From Bacteroidia bacterium (GTDB taxonomy: Bacteria; Bacteroidota; Bacteroidia; Bacteroidales; Azobacteroidaceae): a stretch of 11,890 nucleotides of DNA. The translations under genes were made by a program, and so were the position numbers. The notes below the pieces were generated by a model, which worked only from the letters and a program-made list of their open reading frames with translations, did not search any database and was not told where the DNA came from. This document shows positions 1-6,756 of the stretch, piece after piece. Each line of letters opens with the position of its first letter. Position 1 is the stretch's first letter. The stretch spans positions 1-11,890 of the forward strand of contig BNTT01000088.1 of the NCBI GenBank assembly GCA_025996815.1. The letters are read 5' to 3'.

Positions 1-116
1 TCGATTTGCGCCGCACGGCTGTTCGCGCCAATCTCGAACTGCGCCACCGGATGGCATTTGCCACGCGGAGCTATCTCAACGACCAAAAATTTCTCGAAGT
101 GGAAACACCCGTCCTG
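1..116 (+). repeat. Left arm of 116-bp perfect inverted repeat within aspS
   Basis: Bases 1-116 are the exact reverse complement of 342-457. Pairing stops at base 117 (A) against 341 (G). The left arm reaches the window edge, so the true repeat may be longer. The 225 bases between the arms are unique aspS sequence. Confidence 0.95.
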
Positions 117-349
117 ATTGGCTCCACGCCCGAAGGGGCGCGCGATTTTGTGGTGCCCTCACGGATGAATCCGGGCGAGTTTTATGCCCTGCCGCAGTCG
201 CCACAGACGTTGAAACAGTTGCTGATGGTGTCAGGCTTCGACCGCTATTTTCAAATCGTGAAATGTTTTCGCGATGAAGATTTGCGTGCCGACCGTCAGC
301 CCGAATTTACGCAAATCGACTGCGAAATGTCGTTCATCGAGCAGGACGG
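1..349 (+). pseudogene. aspS: Inverted fragment of aspS (residues about 130-244)
   Basis: The plus strand reads in frame as aspartyl-tRNA synthetase from residue 130 ([11 protein letters not shown]) through FLEVETPVL and then [16 protein letters not shown], the catalytic-domain stretch [13 protein letters not shown], class II motif 2 ([18 protein letters not shown]) and CEMSFIEQD. It has no start codon of its own and is open at the window edge. Residues 130-167 duplicate the minus-strand copy base for base. Residues 168-244 are exactly what that copy lacks, so the two pieces together rebuild residues 1-244 of one gene. Beyond about 349 the frame stays open only because it reads antisense to the other copy. 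It is best treated as the displaced continuation of the same gene, not a second locus. Confidence 0.88.
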
Positions 350-457
350 GTGTTTCCACTTCGAGAAATTTTTGGTCGTTGAGATAGCTCCGCGTGGCAA
401 ATGCCATCCGGTGGCGCAGTTCGAGATTGGCGCGAACAGCCGTGCGGCGCAAATCGA
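342..457 (-). repeat. Right arm of 116-bp perfect inverted repeat within aspS
   Basis: This is the partner of bases 1-116, with no mismatch found by reading. The inner end, CAGGACG at 342-348, can be read both as the complement of the codons ending ETPVL and as the plus-strand codons EQD, the residues expected after CEMSFI. That double reading is the microhomology expected at a template-switch junction. Confidence 0.93.
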
Positions 458-842
458 GGTAGCGGTATTTCATCCGCAACTCGTCGCCGCCGTCTGTGTC
501 GTCTTCGATGGTGAACGGGGGGATTTCCGACGGGTTGAGCACGGTGAGCGTGGAAGCCGTGATTTCGATGTCGCCGGTCGGGATATTGGGGTTTTTGTTC
601 GAGCGTTCGGTCACTTTCCCGACCACCTGAATCACCCATTCGCGCCCCACTTTCGCCGCCTCGTCGCACAGAGCGGCGTTTTGTTCGTTGTTAAACACCA
701 ACTGAGTGATGCCGTAGCGGTCGCGCAGGTCAATAAAAATCATCCCCCCAAATTTGCGTGCTTTTTGCACCCATCCGGCGAGGGTCACCTCTTCGTTTAA
801 GTTTGCAAGGCGAAGTTCGCCGCAGTTTTTTGTTCTATACAT
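342..842 (-). CDS. aspS: Aspartyl-tRNA synthetase, N-terminal part (residues 1-167), broken at a fold-back junction
   Basis: Class II aspartyl-tRNA synthetase, which charges tRNA-Asp in the cytoplasm. The start ATG at 842-840 ([11 protein letters not shown]) gives the OB-fold anticodon-binding domain, including [20 protein letters not shown] and [13 protein letters not shown] near residues 19-50. This is followed by the linker and class II motif 1 region (KYRYLDLRR near 126-133, FLEVETPVL ending at residue 167). At position 342 the aspartyl-tRNA synthetase homology stops after exactly 167 codons; the frame stays open to 231 but encodes antisense sequence. The missing continuation lies on the plus strand at 117-341. 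A family member is usually near 580 residues, so the catalytic domain is almost all absent. A TACCTTTG promoter lies 45 bases upstream. Identity is very sure; whether the break exists in the cell is doubtful. Confidence 0.93.
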
Positions 843-849
843 CGCTGTA

Positions 850-870
850 ATTATGAATTATGAGTTATGA
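850..870. repeat. Three tandem 7-bp units in the aspS leader
   Basis: Units attatga, attatga and gttatga lie directly after one another between the aspS start codon and its promoter. A further attatga occurs at 902-908, upstream of that promoter. No function is evident. Confidence 0.7.
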
Positions 871-887
871 GTCCATCCAAACGGATG

Positions 888-895
888 CAAAGGTA
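888..895 (-). promoter_or_regulatory. Bacteroidota-type promoter -7 element for aspS
   Basis: On the minus strand this reads TACCTTTG, matching the TAnnTTTG consensus of the Bacteroidota primary sigma factor. It is followed by CATC and lies 45 bases before the aspS ATG. The -33 region is weak (TTTTAT near 920-914). It is divergent from the rplS promoter. Confidence 0.7.
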
Positions 896-965
896 CAAAA
901 AATTATGAATTGATAAAAGAATTGAGCAATTTTTAATTTTTAAGTTTTAATTCAAAAATTATTTG

Positions 966-973
966 TACCTTTG
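966..973 (+). promoter_or_regulatory. Bacteroidota-type promoter -7 element for rplS-dut-TPR operon
   Basis: TACCTTTG matches TAnnTTTG, with a poor -33 match in the A/T-rich stretch near 944-950. Transcription starting a few bases downstream gives a leader of about 90 bases before the rplS ATG, longer than for the other promoters in the window. Confidence 0.7.
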
Positions 974-987
974 TGCCCGAAAATAGG

Positions 988-1038
988 CTTAACGTTACCT
1001 CTGGCAAGAAAAGAGTGACTCGTGAATGTTGCGTTAAG
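988..1038 (+). promoter_or_regulatory. Possible stem-loop in the rplS leader
   Basis: CTTAACG (988-994) pairs with CGTTAAG (1032-1038), a 7-bp stem that a G-U pair can extend by one. It lies inside the roughly 90-base leader between the promoter and the rplS start codon. Ribosomal protein genes often carry autoregulatory leader structures, so this is a candidate, but one short stem with a 37-base loop is weak evidence. Confidence 0.25.
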
Positions 1039-1068
1039 GTGTTGGAAATTAAAAAGTTATATAGTAAA

Positions 1069-1422
1069 ATGGACTTAATTAAAGTTGCCGAACAGGCATT
1101 TGCTAATCCTGACGGGAAAGATTTTCCCACCTTTAAGAGTGGCGACACCGTGACGGTGGCTTATCGCATCAAGGAAGGGAACAAGGAGCGCGTACAGCAG
1201 TATCGCGGTGTGGTGATTAAAATTGCAGGACACGGCGATTCCCGTCGTTTCACGGTGCGCAAGATGTCGGACAATGTGGGTGTAGAGCGTATCTTCCCGC
1301 TTAATTCGCCGTTTATCGATTCTATCGTGCGCAACAAAGTTGGTAAAGTGCGGCGCGCCAAATTGTATTATCTGCGCAATTTGACCGGCAAGAAGGCTCG
1401 CATCAAAGAAAAGAGAGTTTGA
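1069..1422 (+). CDS. rplS: 50S ribosomal protein L19
   Basis: Large-subunit protein L19 (117 residues), which sits at the 30S-50S interface. The start ATG at 1069 gives [11 protein letters not shown]. The upstream extension, open to 973, is leader sequence that overlaps the promoter and has no L19 similarity. The family pattern is clear: [19 protein letters not shown] near residues 20-38, [30 protein letters not shown], and the C-terminal block [20 protein letters not shown]. The length is normal. It is the first gene of a plus-strand unit, and its TGA overlaps the TTG start of dut, which suggests translational coupling. Confidence 0.96.
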   Translation: MDLIKVAEQAFANPDGKDFPTFKSGDTVTVAYRIKEGNKERVQQYRGVVIKIAGHGDSRRFTVRKMSDNVGVERIFPLNSPFIDSIVRNKVGKVRRAKLYYLRNLTGKKARIKEKRV

Positions 1423-1853
1423 AAGTCAAGGTCATCAACAAATCAAAGCACGCCCTGCCGGAGTATGAGACACCACACTCCGCAGGGCTTGATTTGCGTG
1501 CAAACATTGACACGCCGATTGTGTTAAATTCGTTGGAGCGTGCGTTGGTGCCAACCGGTGTTTTTATGGAATTGCCCGTCGGCTATGAGGCGCAAATCCG
1601 CCCAAGAAGCGGTTTGGCAGTCAAATTTGGCATATCATTGGTGAACAGTCCCGGAACGATTGACGCGGATTATCGCGGCGAAATCAAGGTGATTGTCATC
1701 AATCTTTCAAACGAGCCGTTCACAATCACCGATGGCGAGCGCATCTGCCAAATGGTGGTGGCGAAGCACGAACGCATTGAATGGCAGCCGGTTAAGGAAT
1801 TGGGCGCGACCGAACGAGGCGTCGGCGGCTTCGGACATACGGGCGTTGCCTGA
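1419..1853 (+). CDS. dut: dUTP diphosphatase (dUTPase)
   Basis: Hydrolyses dUTP to dUMP and pyrophosphate, keeping uracil out of DNA and supplying dUMP for thymidylate synthesis. At 144 residues it is a normal length for the trimeric family. The five dUTPase motifs appear in order: AGLDLRA (22-28), RPRSGLA (61-67), [17 protein letters not shown] (73-89, with the sugar-contacting Asp82), GERICQMVV (106-114) and the P-loop-like C-terminal [10 protein letters not shown] (133-142). The start is a TTG at 1419 inside the rplS stop (TTGA overlap). No ATG lies near the required N-terminus, so re-initiation after rplS is likely. The TPR gene follows after 15 bases. Confidence 0.95.
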   Translation: MKVKVINKSKHALPEYETPHSAGLDLRANIDTPIVLNSLERALVPTGVFMELPVGYEAQIRPRSGLAVKFGISLVNSPGTIDADYRGEIKVIVINLSNEPFTITDGERICQMVVAKHERIEWQPVKELGATERGVGGFGHTGVA

Positions 1854-1868
1854 AAACGTACAAATTAA

Positions 1869-3197
1869 ATGCGGAGAATCGGAATAATAGTGTGTATGTG
1901 TGTGTGCTGCAATAGTTTGTTTGCGGCAGAACCCGTTGCTCCACAATTGCTTGGCGTGCGCGAACAGTTTGTTGTCGATTCGCTTTTTTTGGAAGCCCTC
2001 CGGCTGAAATATCTTGACAACTCGGAGGAGGAGGCACTCAACTGTTTGTTGGAACTTGTGAAAATCGATTCCACTTCGGCGGTGGCGTGGTATGAATTGT
2101 CGCAGTATTATTCCCACGTCGGGCTTGACGATGACCAGGTGGCTTTGCTCGAAAAAGCCGTTTCCTATCAGCCTGATAATGAGATATATAAAGCCTCATT
2201 GGCGGAATTGCTTTACGCTACAAAGCAGGCGGCGCGAGCCACCCCCCTGTATCAGGAATTGGCAAAAAAACATCCCTACAAGCCGGAATATTATTACTAT
2301 CTCTGCCGCTGCTATGCCATTCAGGGCGAATTTACGCGGGCTATTGAGGCTTTAGACACGTTTGAGAGCAGTTCCGGCAAAAGTGAGGGGCTTTCCGAGC
2401 AACGCTATCAACTCTACCAAATCAACGGCGAATATCTGCTCTCGCAAGGCAAAATAGACGAGGCAAAGGCGCAGTACGAGGTATTGAAACAACTCGTTCC
2501 GGAAGACATTGTCGCGTGGATGCACCTGTTGCAAATCGCTATCAAACAAGGGGATAGGACGGAATTGGTTGCTCTTTGCGATGGCGCATTGGTCTATTTC
2601 CCCGACGTTGCCGAATTTTACTTCTACAAGGGCGTGAGCAACCTGATTGACAACAACAGCAAAGCCGCATTCAAGATTTTCACGGCGGGATTGGCGGTGG
2701 TGAACGAAAAAGATAAACTGCTGAAATCCAACTTCTTAGAACAAATTGCAGACATCTATTATCAACAGGGCAACAAGAAAAAAGCCTTTGAGGCATTCGA
2801 CCAAGCATTGGAAAACAATCCCTACAACGTTTCGACGCTGAACAATTATGCCTATTATCTCGCTTTGTTGAAACAGGATTTGGACAAAGCCGAGCGGATG
2901 GCATCGGAAGTCATTCGCCAGCAGCCGGACAACGCCACCTACATCGACACTTATGCGTGGGTGCTGTTTCAAAAAGGCAACTACAATTTGGCAAAATTCT
3001 ATATGGAATCGGCAATCAGCAAGAGCCGCGAGCCGTCGGGCGATTTGCACGAACACTACGGCGACATCCTGCAAGCCACGGGCAACCCCTCCGGTGCCGT
3101 GTTGGAATGGCAAAAAGCCTTAGCCCTGAAATCTGCGGTGAAGGAAGATGTCAAGGATTTGAAGAAAAAAATCAAAAAAGCGGCGCAAACAAAATAA
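1869..3197 (+). CDS. Exported tetratricopeptide-repeat protein
   Basis: A 442-residue protein of unknown specific role. The N-terminus has a short basic start, a hydrophobic Cys-rich stretch and a likely signal peptidase site after SLFAA (about residue 20), so it should act in the periplasm. The cysteines at residues 9-14 do not form a clear lipobox. The rest is a run of helical TPR units, for example AWYELSQYYSHVGLDDDQ, YYYYLCRCYAIQGEFTRAIE, QIADIYYQQGNKKKAFEAFD, TYAWVLFQKGNYNLAKFYM and HYGDILQATGNPSGAVLEW, each followed by a P-x-N/D turn. It ends in a Lys-rich tail. TPR arrays mediate protein-protein contacts; the partner is unknown. It is the last gene of the rplS-dut unit and ends one base from the convergent nth stop. 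The ATG at 1869 fits the signal peptide. Confidence 0.85.
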   Translation: MRRIGIIVCMCVCCNSLFAAEPVAPQLLGVREQFVVDSLFLEALRLKYLDNSEEEALNCLLELVKIDSTSAVAWYELSQYYSHVGLDDDQVALLEKAVSYQPDNEIYKASLAELLYATKQAARATPLYQELAKKHPYKPEYYYYLCRCYAIQGEFTRAIEALDTFESSSGKSEGLSEQRYQLYQINGEYLLSQGKIDEAKAQYEVLKQLVPEDIVAWMHLLQIAIKQGDRTELVALCDGALVYFPDVAEFYFYKGVSNLIDNNSKAAFKIFTAGLAVVNEKDKLLKSNFLEQIADIYYQQGNKKKAFEAFDQALENNPYNVSTLNNYAYYLALLKQDLDKAERMASEVIRQQPDNATYIDTYAWVLFQKGNYNLAKFYMESAISKSREPSGDLHEHYGDILQATGNPSGAVLEWQKALALKSAVKEDVKDLKKKIKKAAQTK

Positions 3198-3198
3198 T

Positions 3199-3831
3199 TC
3201 AGAAGCCATTCCGTTCACAAAACGGCAACAATCCACAACTTTCACATTTGGGCTTGCGGGCGGTGCAGACGTAGCGACCATGCAAAATCAGCCAGTGGTG
3301 GGCAACCGACCAGAGGCGTTTGGGAATGTATTGGGTGAGTTCGCGCTCCGTTTCCAAGGGTGTTTTGGAACTATTCGTCAGCCCGATGCGGTTGGAAACG
3401 CGAAAAACGTGTGTATCCACCGCCAATGCGGGCACGTCGAACGCGACCGAGGCGACCACATTCGCCGTTTTTTTGCCCACGCCGGGGAGTGTTTGGAGTG
3501 CGTCGATAGTCGTTGGCACTTTGCCGCCGTGGTCGGCGACCAGTTTTTGCGCCATACCCACCAGATGCTTCGCCTTGCTGTTGGGGTAGGTGGCTGTTTT
3601 GATGTATTCAAAAATCGTTTCGGGGTTGGATGCCGCCAGCACTTCGGGCGTTGGGAAGGCGCGAAACAGGGGTGGCGTGATGATATTCACCCGCTTGTCG
3701 GTGCATTGAGCCGCCAAAATAGTGGCAATCAGCAGTTGAAAAGGATTTTCATAGTGCAACTCGCTTTTGGGAAGCGGCATCTGCGCCTCAAACCATTCAA
3801 TCACTCTTTTATAGCGTTCTTTTTTTGTCAT
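3199..3831 (-). CDS. nth: Endonuclease III (DNA glycosylase/AP lyase)
   Basis: Base-excision repair enzyme that removes oxidised pyrimidines and cleaves the abasic site. It has 210 residues, the usual length. The helix-hairpin-helix LPGVGKKTA (115-123) carries the catalytic Lys121. Asp139 in AVDTHVFRVSNR is the second catalytic residue. The C-terminal [4Fe-4S] cluster motif is intact: Cys189, 196, 199 and 205 in the Cx6Cx2Cx5C spacing. The start ATG overlaps the pheS stop by four bases (ATGA on the minus strand), making it the distal gene of the glsA-glsB-pheS-nth unit. Its stop lies one base from the stop of the convergent TPR gene, with no terminator hairpin between them. Confidence 0.95.
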   Translation of the reverse strand: MTKKERYKRVIEWFEAQMPLPKSELHYENPFQLLIATILAAQCTDKRVNIITPPLFRAFPTPEVLAASNPETIFEYIKTATYPNSKAKHLVGMAQKLVADHGGKVPTTIDALQTLPGVGKKTANVVASVAFDVPALAVDTHVFRVSNRIGLTNSSKTPLETERELTQYIPKRLWSVAHHWLILHGRYVCTARKPKCESCGLLPFCERNGF

Positions 3832-4838
3832 CTGAATTGCCGGAGGAAGCGCACATCATTTTCGGAGAACATCCGCAAATCTTTGACCTGATATTTCAGG
3901 TTGGTGATGCGTTCGATGCCCATTCCGAGGGCGTAGCCTGAATAGACTTTGCTGTCGATGCCGCAATTTTCCAACACGTTGGGGTCGACCATACCGCAGC
4001 CGAGGATTTCCACCCAGCCGGTGTGTTTGCAGAACGGGCAGCCCTTGCCGCCGCAGAGGTTGCAACTGATGTCCATCTCCGCGCTTGGCTCGGTGAAGGG
4101 GAAAAACGACGGGCGCAGGCGAATTTTCGTGTCCGCGCCAAACATTTCTTTCGCAAAAAACATCAACACCTGCTTCAAATCGGCGAAAGACACGTTTTTG
4201 TCGATGTAGAGGGCTTCCACCTGATGAAAAAAGCAGTGCGCACGATACGAAATCGCCTCGTTGCGATAGACGCGCCCCGGACAAATGATGCGAATCGGCG
4301 GTGGAGTCTTCTCCATCACGCGCGTTTGAACGGACGAGGTATGCGTCCTGAGCAGCGTGTCGGCGCCGTGTTGCACAAAAAAAGTGTCCTGCATATCGCG
4401 GGCGGGGTGGTCTTCGGCGAAGTTCAGCGAGCCAAACACGTGCCAGTCGTCCTCTATTTCGGGACCCTCGGCAATCGAAAAGCCCAGTCGCGCAAAGATG
4501 GTTTCAATTTCGTGCTTCACGAGCGACAGCGGGTGGCGCGTCCCCACATGGTAGGGATGCGCGGTGCGTGTCAAATCGAGTTCGGAGCCGGCATCGGAGT
4601 GGTCTTCGAGGTTGGCTTTCAGGGCGTTGAATTTGTCCTGCACCTCCGTTTTCAGCACGTTGAGGCGTTGTCCGATTTCCCGTTTCTGCTCGGCAGCCAC
4701 CGACCGGAAATCGTCCATCAGAGCCGACACAGCCCCTTTTTTGCTTAGATATTTGAGGCGCAGTTGCTCCAATTCGTCCGCGTTTGCCGCCTGCAAATCC
4801 TTGATTTCGTTCAAAAGGGTGTTAATTTTTTCAGTCAT
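3828..4838 (-). CDS. pheS: Phenylalanyl-tRNA synthetase alpha subunit
   Basis: Catalytic alpha subunit of the heterotetrameric synthetase that charges tRNA-Phe. It has 336 residues. The N-terminal coiled-coil arm (about 1-85, with LRLKYLSKKGAVSALM) is followed by the class II catalytic core: HPLSLVKHEIETIF near 102-115, motif 2 GRVYRNEAISYRAHCFFHQ (188-206) and motif 3 GYALGMGIERI (301-311). Four cysteines (259, 262, 267, 270) in CNLCGGKGCPFC form a possible metal-binding knuckle, seen in PheS of some phyla and not in the E. coli protein. The beta-subunit gene pheT is not adjacent; nth follows instead, so the subunits must be made from separate loci, as is common in Bacteroidota. It starts 13 bases after the upstream gene. 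Confidence 0.96.
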   Translation of the reverse strand: MTEKINTLLNEIKDLQAANADELEQLRLKYLSKKGAVSALMDDFRSVAAEQKREIGQRLNVLKTEVQDKFNALKANLEDHSDAGSELDLTRTAHPYHVGTRHPLSLVKHEIETIFARLGFSIAEGPEIEDDWHVFGSLNFAEDHPARDMQDTFFVQHGADTLLRTHTSSVQTRVMEKTPPPIRIICPGRVYRNEAISYRAHCFFHQVEALYIDKNVSFADLKQVLMFFAKEMFGADTKIRLRPSFFPFTEPSAEMDISCNLCGGKGCPFCKHTGWVEILGCGMVDPNVLENCGIDSKVYSGYALGMGIERITNLKYQVKDLRMFSENDVRFLRQFR

Positions 4839-4851
4839 ATCTTAATATAAT

Positions 4852-5865
4852 TTATTTTTTTAGCAACGCTTGCCGGCGCGCGTGCACCTTGCTGATGAAG
4901 TTGTGGAGGTGTTGCAGCAGTTTCGGAGTCGGGTGTTCGTTCAGAAACGACTGGATGTGACGCTGCCTTTTGTCTTCAAAAATATCGTTGATGGTAATCA
5001 GAATGCCCGTTTCTTCCACCTGACCAAACTCCTCGTTGATAGCCGTGCCAAAGACGCGCATACTCGGCGAGAGGTTCATATAGGCACTCACCAGCGGCGG
5101 GATGTTGATGTTGTATTTGCGCACCTCCGCGTTGAGAATTTTGTAATCTTCCTTGTAATTATCCTTTGAGAAGAGTTGTGCGAGGCTTTTTTCGTCCATA
5201 TCGGTAACCAGCGGCACGATGGGCGACACCAGATTATCGTTATCCCTGAAATATTTGTTGAGGAAAAACAGAATCAGATTGCGCGCGTCGGGGTTGTAAT
5301 CGCCATACATTGTTACTTTCCCAAAGTAATAGCGCAGGTCGGGGTCGATGACGGCGAGCGCGCCCAATCCGTCCCACAGATTGTCCAGCGCGAACAGTCC
5401 TTTCGTGCCAAACAAGCCCGCCTGATAGCCCAGCGACACAAACGAGCGTCCCAATTCAACCGTCGCCGGCAGGATTTCTTTATTAAATTGGGGCGAAAAG
5501 TGGAACAGTTCGCACGTCGCGATATTGTCGGGCTGCCCGTTGGCATCGAATGTTACCTCATTGCCGCACCGAAAGCGGTAGCCGCCGATGATTTCGCTCG
5601 CCTGCGGGTCCCACACAATCAACTGTCGGTAAGGCGTTTCCATCGTATCGAACGCATCAATATCCACCGCTTTGCCCGAGCCGCCGCCATAATGGCGAAA
5701 CGCAATCTCGCGCAAACGACCCACCTCCTGCATCAAATTTGGTGCATTGTGCGCCGTAAACAGATAAATTTCATTACCCGACTTGTTCGTTTTCCGAAAA
5801 AGTTTGTCGGGTGTCAGTTCCGACTTAATCACCTCCCGGGGGAGGGCTGGAAGAATCGTTTCCAT
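4852..5865 (-). CDS. glsB: OlsB/GlsB-type N-acyltransferase for amino-acid lipid synthesis
   Basis: Probable GNAT-fold acyltransferase that transfers a 3-hydroxyacyl chain to the amino group of an amino acid, the first step of ornithine- or glycine-lipid synthesis. Homologues are often labelled putative hemolysin. It has 337 residues. Visible family blocks are GNEIYLFTAHN (30-40), LREIAFRHYG (51-60), QLIVWDPQASEIIGGYRFRC (81-100), ELGRSFV (137-143), LWDGLGAL (163-170) and YYFGKVTMYGDYN (179-191). The C-terminal part, beyond about 250, is less conserved. The start METILPALPR overlaps the upstream acyltransferase by 41 bases, so the two are probably coupled. The glycine-lipid assignment rests on the Bacteroides pair GlsB/GlsA and is inference; the amino acid used cannot be read from the sequence. 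Confidence 0.72.
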   Translation of the reverse strand: METILPALPREVIKSELTPDKLFRKTNKSGNEIYLFTAHNAPNLMQEVGRLREIAFRHYGGGSGKAVDIDAFDTMETPYRQLIVWDPQASEIIGGYRFRCGNEVTFDANGQPDNIATCELFHFSPQFNKEILPATVELGRSFVSLGYQAGLFGTKGLFALDNLWDGLGALAVIDPDLRYYFGKVTMYGDYNPDARNLILFFLNKYFRDNDNLVSPIVPLVTDMDEKSLAQLFSKDNYKEDYKILNAEVRKYNINIPPLVSAYMNLSPSMRVFGTAINEEFGQVEETGILITINDIFEDKRQRHIQSFLNEHPTPKLLQHLHNFISKVHARRQALLKK

Positions 5866-6679
5866 AAACTGTTTTTTCTATCTCTTTCGCCCATTGTTGG
5901 GCTGTTTTTGAGGCATCCAATGTTTGCCAGGCAATCGGTTTCCCAAAATGAATGGTAAACGTCGCGCCTTTCGATTTAAACATTTCGCGGGGCAAAAGCA
6001 ACATCTCTAAATTGGCTTTCAACCCCAACTTTTTTCTAATAGCCGCAAAGGTATAAAAAAAGTTTGAATTACGCGCATCAAAAAAAACGGGAATTATATC
6101 GCGCCGGTATTCAATGGCTTTTGCGACAAACATTTTTTTCCACTCCAAGTCGTGAATTTGCCCCTTGCGCTTCCGCGAACACAGCCCTGCCGGAAACGTA
6201 ATTATCTGATTGTCAGACGCAAACGCCTCGTTCAGCAGACTCACCGCCCCCGTCGCCTGCGCACCGTGCTTGTTGATAGGGATAAAAATATCCTGCAACG
6301 GTTTGAGGAAATACAAAATATCGTTCACCAGATATTTTATTTTGCCATCATATCGCTCGCCCAGCACCGCCGACAAGCAGATGCCATCCAATCCACCCAG
6401 CGGATGATTAGATGCAAAAATACAGCGATGAGTGGCTGTAGGCAGGTTTTCGACACCCCGCAACTCAAGGGTCAAACTAAAATCGTCCGCCACCTTCTGC
6501 TGCATAAACTGCACGCCCGAAAGCCCATAGCCCTTGCGCAAACACTCGTTGAGCCGCGCCTGACAAATCAACCAACTCAAAAACCTGACCGCCACGCGCG
6601 GAATCCGGCGCGCCAACTGCGGCACTTTCGACTGCAATATCGCCTGCAAATCTATCTGAAACAGTTCTGCTCTTTCCAT
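5825..6679 (-). CDS. glsA: OlsA/GlsA-type lysophospholipid acyltransferase (PlsC family)
   Basis: Probable membrane-associated O-acyltransferase that esterifies the hydroxyl of an N-acyl amino acid made by the neighbouring enzyme, completing a glycine- or ornithine-type lipid. It has 284 residues from the ATG at 6679. An in-frame TTG seven codons earlier overlaps the promoter and is unlikely to be the start. The PlsC signature is SNHPLGGLDG, with His92 and Asp98. Here His and Asp are five residues apart rather than the usual four, a spacing I recall from Bacteroidota homologues. The glycerol-phosphate-pocket equivalent is FPAG (162-165), where Ala replaces the common Glu. Hydrophobic segments lie near 30-40 and 120-136. 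It is the first gene of the minus-strand unit and overlaps the next by 41 bases. The lipid class is inferred from the gene pair. Confidence 0.72.
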   Translation of the reverse strand: MERAELFQIDLQAILQSKVPQLARRIPRVAVRFLSWLICQARLNECLRKGYGLSGVQFMQQKVADDFSLTLELRGVENLPTATHRCIFASNHPLGGLDGICLSAVLGERYDGKIKYLVNDILYFLKPLQDIFIPINKHGAQATGAVSLLNEAFASDNQIITFPAGLCSRKRKGQIHDLEWKKMFVAKAIEYRRDIIPVFFDARNSNFFYTFAAIRKKLGLKANLEMLLLPREMFKSKGATFTIHFGKPIAWQTLDASKTAQQWAKEIEKTVYGNDSSSPPPGGD

Positions 6680-6689
6680 AATTCGGTTG

Positions 6690-6697
6690 CAAAAATA
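6690..6697 (-). promoter_or_regulatory. Promoter -7 element for the glsA-glsB-pheS-nth unit
   Basis: TATTTTTG on the minus strand fits TAnnTTTG, with TTTG at 6718-6715 as a possible -33 element 17 bases away. The glsA ATG is only 10 bases downstream of it, so the transcript should have an almost absent leader. Confidence 0.6.
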
Positions 6698-6727
6698 CAA
6701 AAATTTAACTAATTCAAAAAAAATGCG

Positions 6728-6735
6728 TACCTTTG
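6728..6735 (+). promoter_or_regulatory. Promoter -7 element for the lipoprotein gene and downstream cluster
   Basis: TACCTTTGCATC, starting here, is the same 12-base string seen at the aspS and IS1182-type promoters. It is divergent from the glsA promoter, with only 30 bases between the two -7 elements, so their -33 regions overlap and the promoters may interfere. The ATG is 21 bases downstream. Confidence 0.72.
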
Positions 6736-6756
6736 CATCGAAAAAAAGAATGTAAT

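Noticed and set aside
350..800. Plus-strand open frame continuing past the aspS fragment
   Set aside because: It is antisense to the authentic minus-strand aspS N-terminal region and has no family similarity of its own.
3211..3225. CCGTT/AACGG hairpin just after the TPR gene as a terminator
   Set aside because: The stem is only 5 bp, has no T-run, and lies in the coding end of nth.
4023..4748. Long plus-strand open frame of 241 codons
   Set aside because: It is a shadow of pheS on the other strand; the composition and lack of motifs show no independent protein.
5825..5840. Strong Shine-Dalgarno-like GGAGGTGATT on the minus strand
   Set aside because: It falls in the last codons of the glsA-like gene and early codons of the glsB-like gene, with no start codon at the right distance downstream, and Bacteroidota rarely use such sites.
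5176..5958. Long plus-strand open frame of 260 codons
   Set aside because: It is antisense to the glsB-like gene and the end of the glsA-like gene, which carry clear family motifs on the minus strand.
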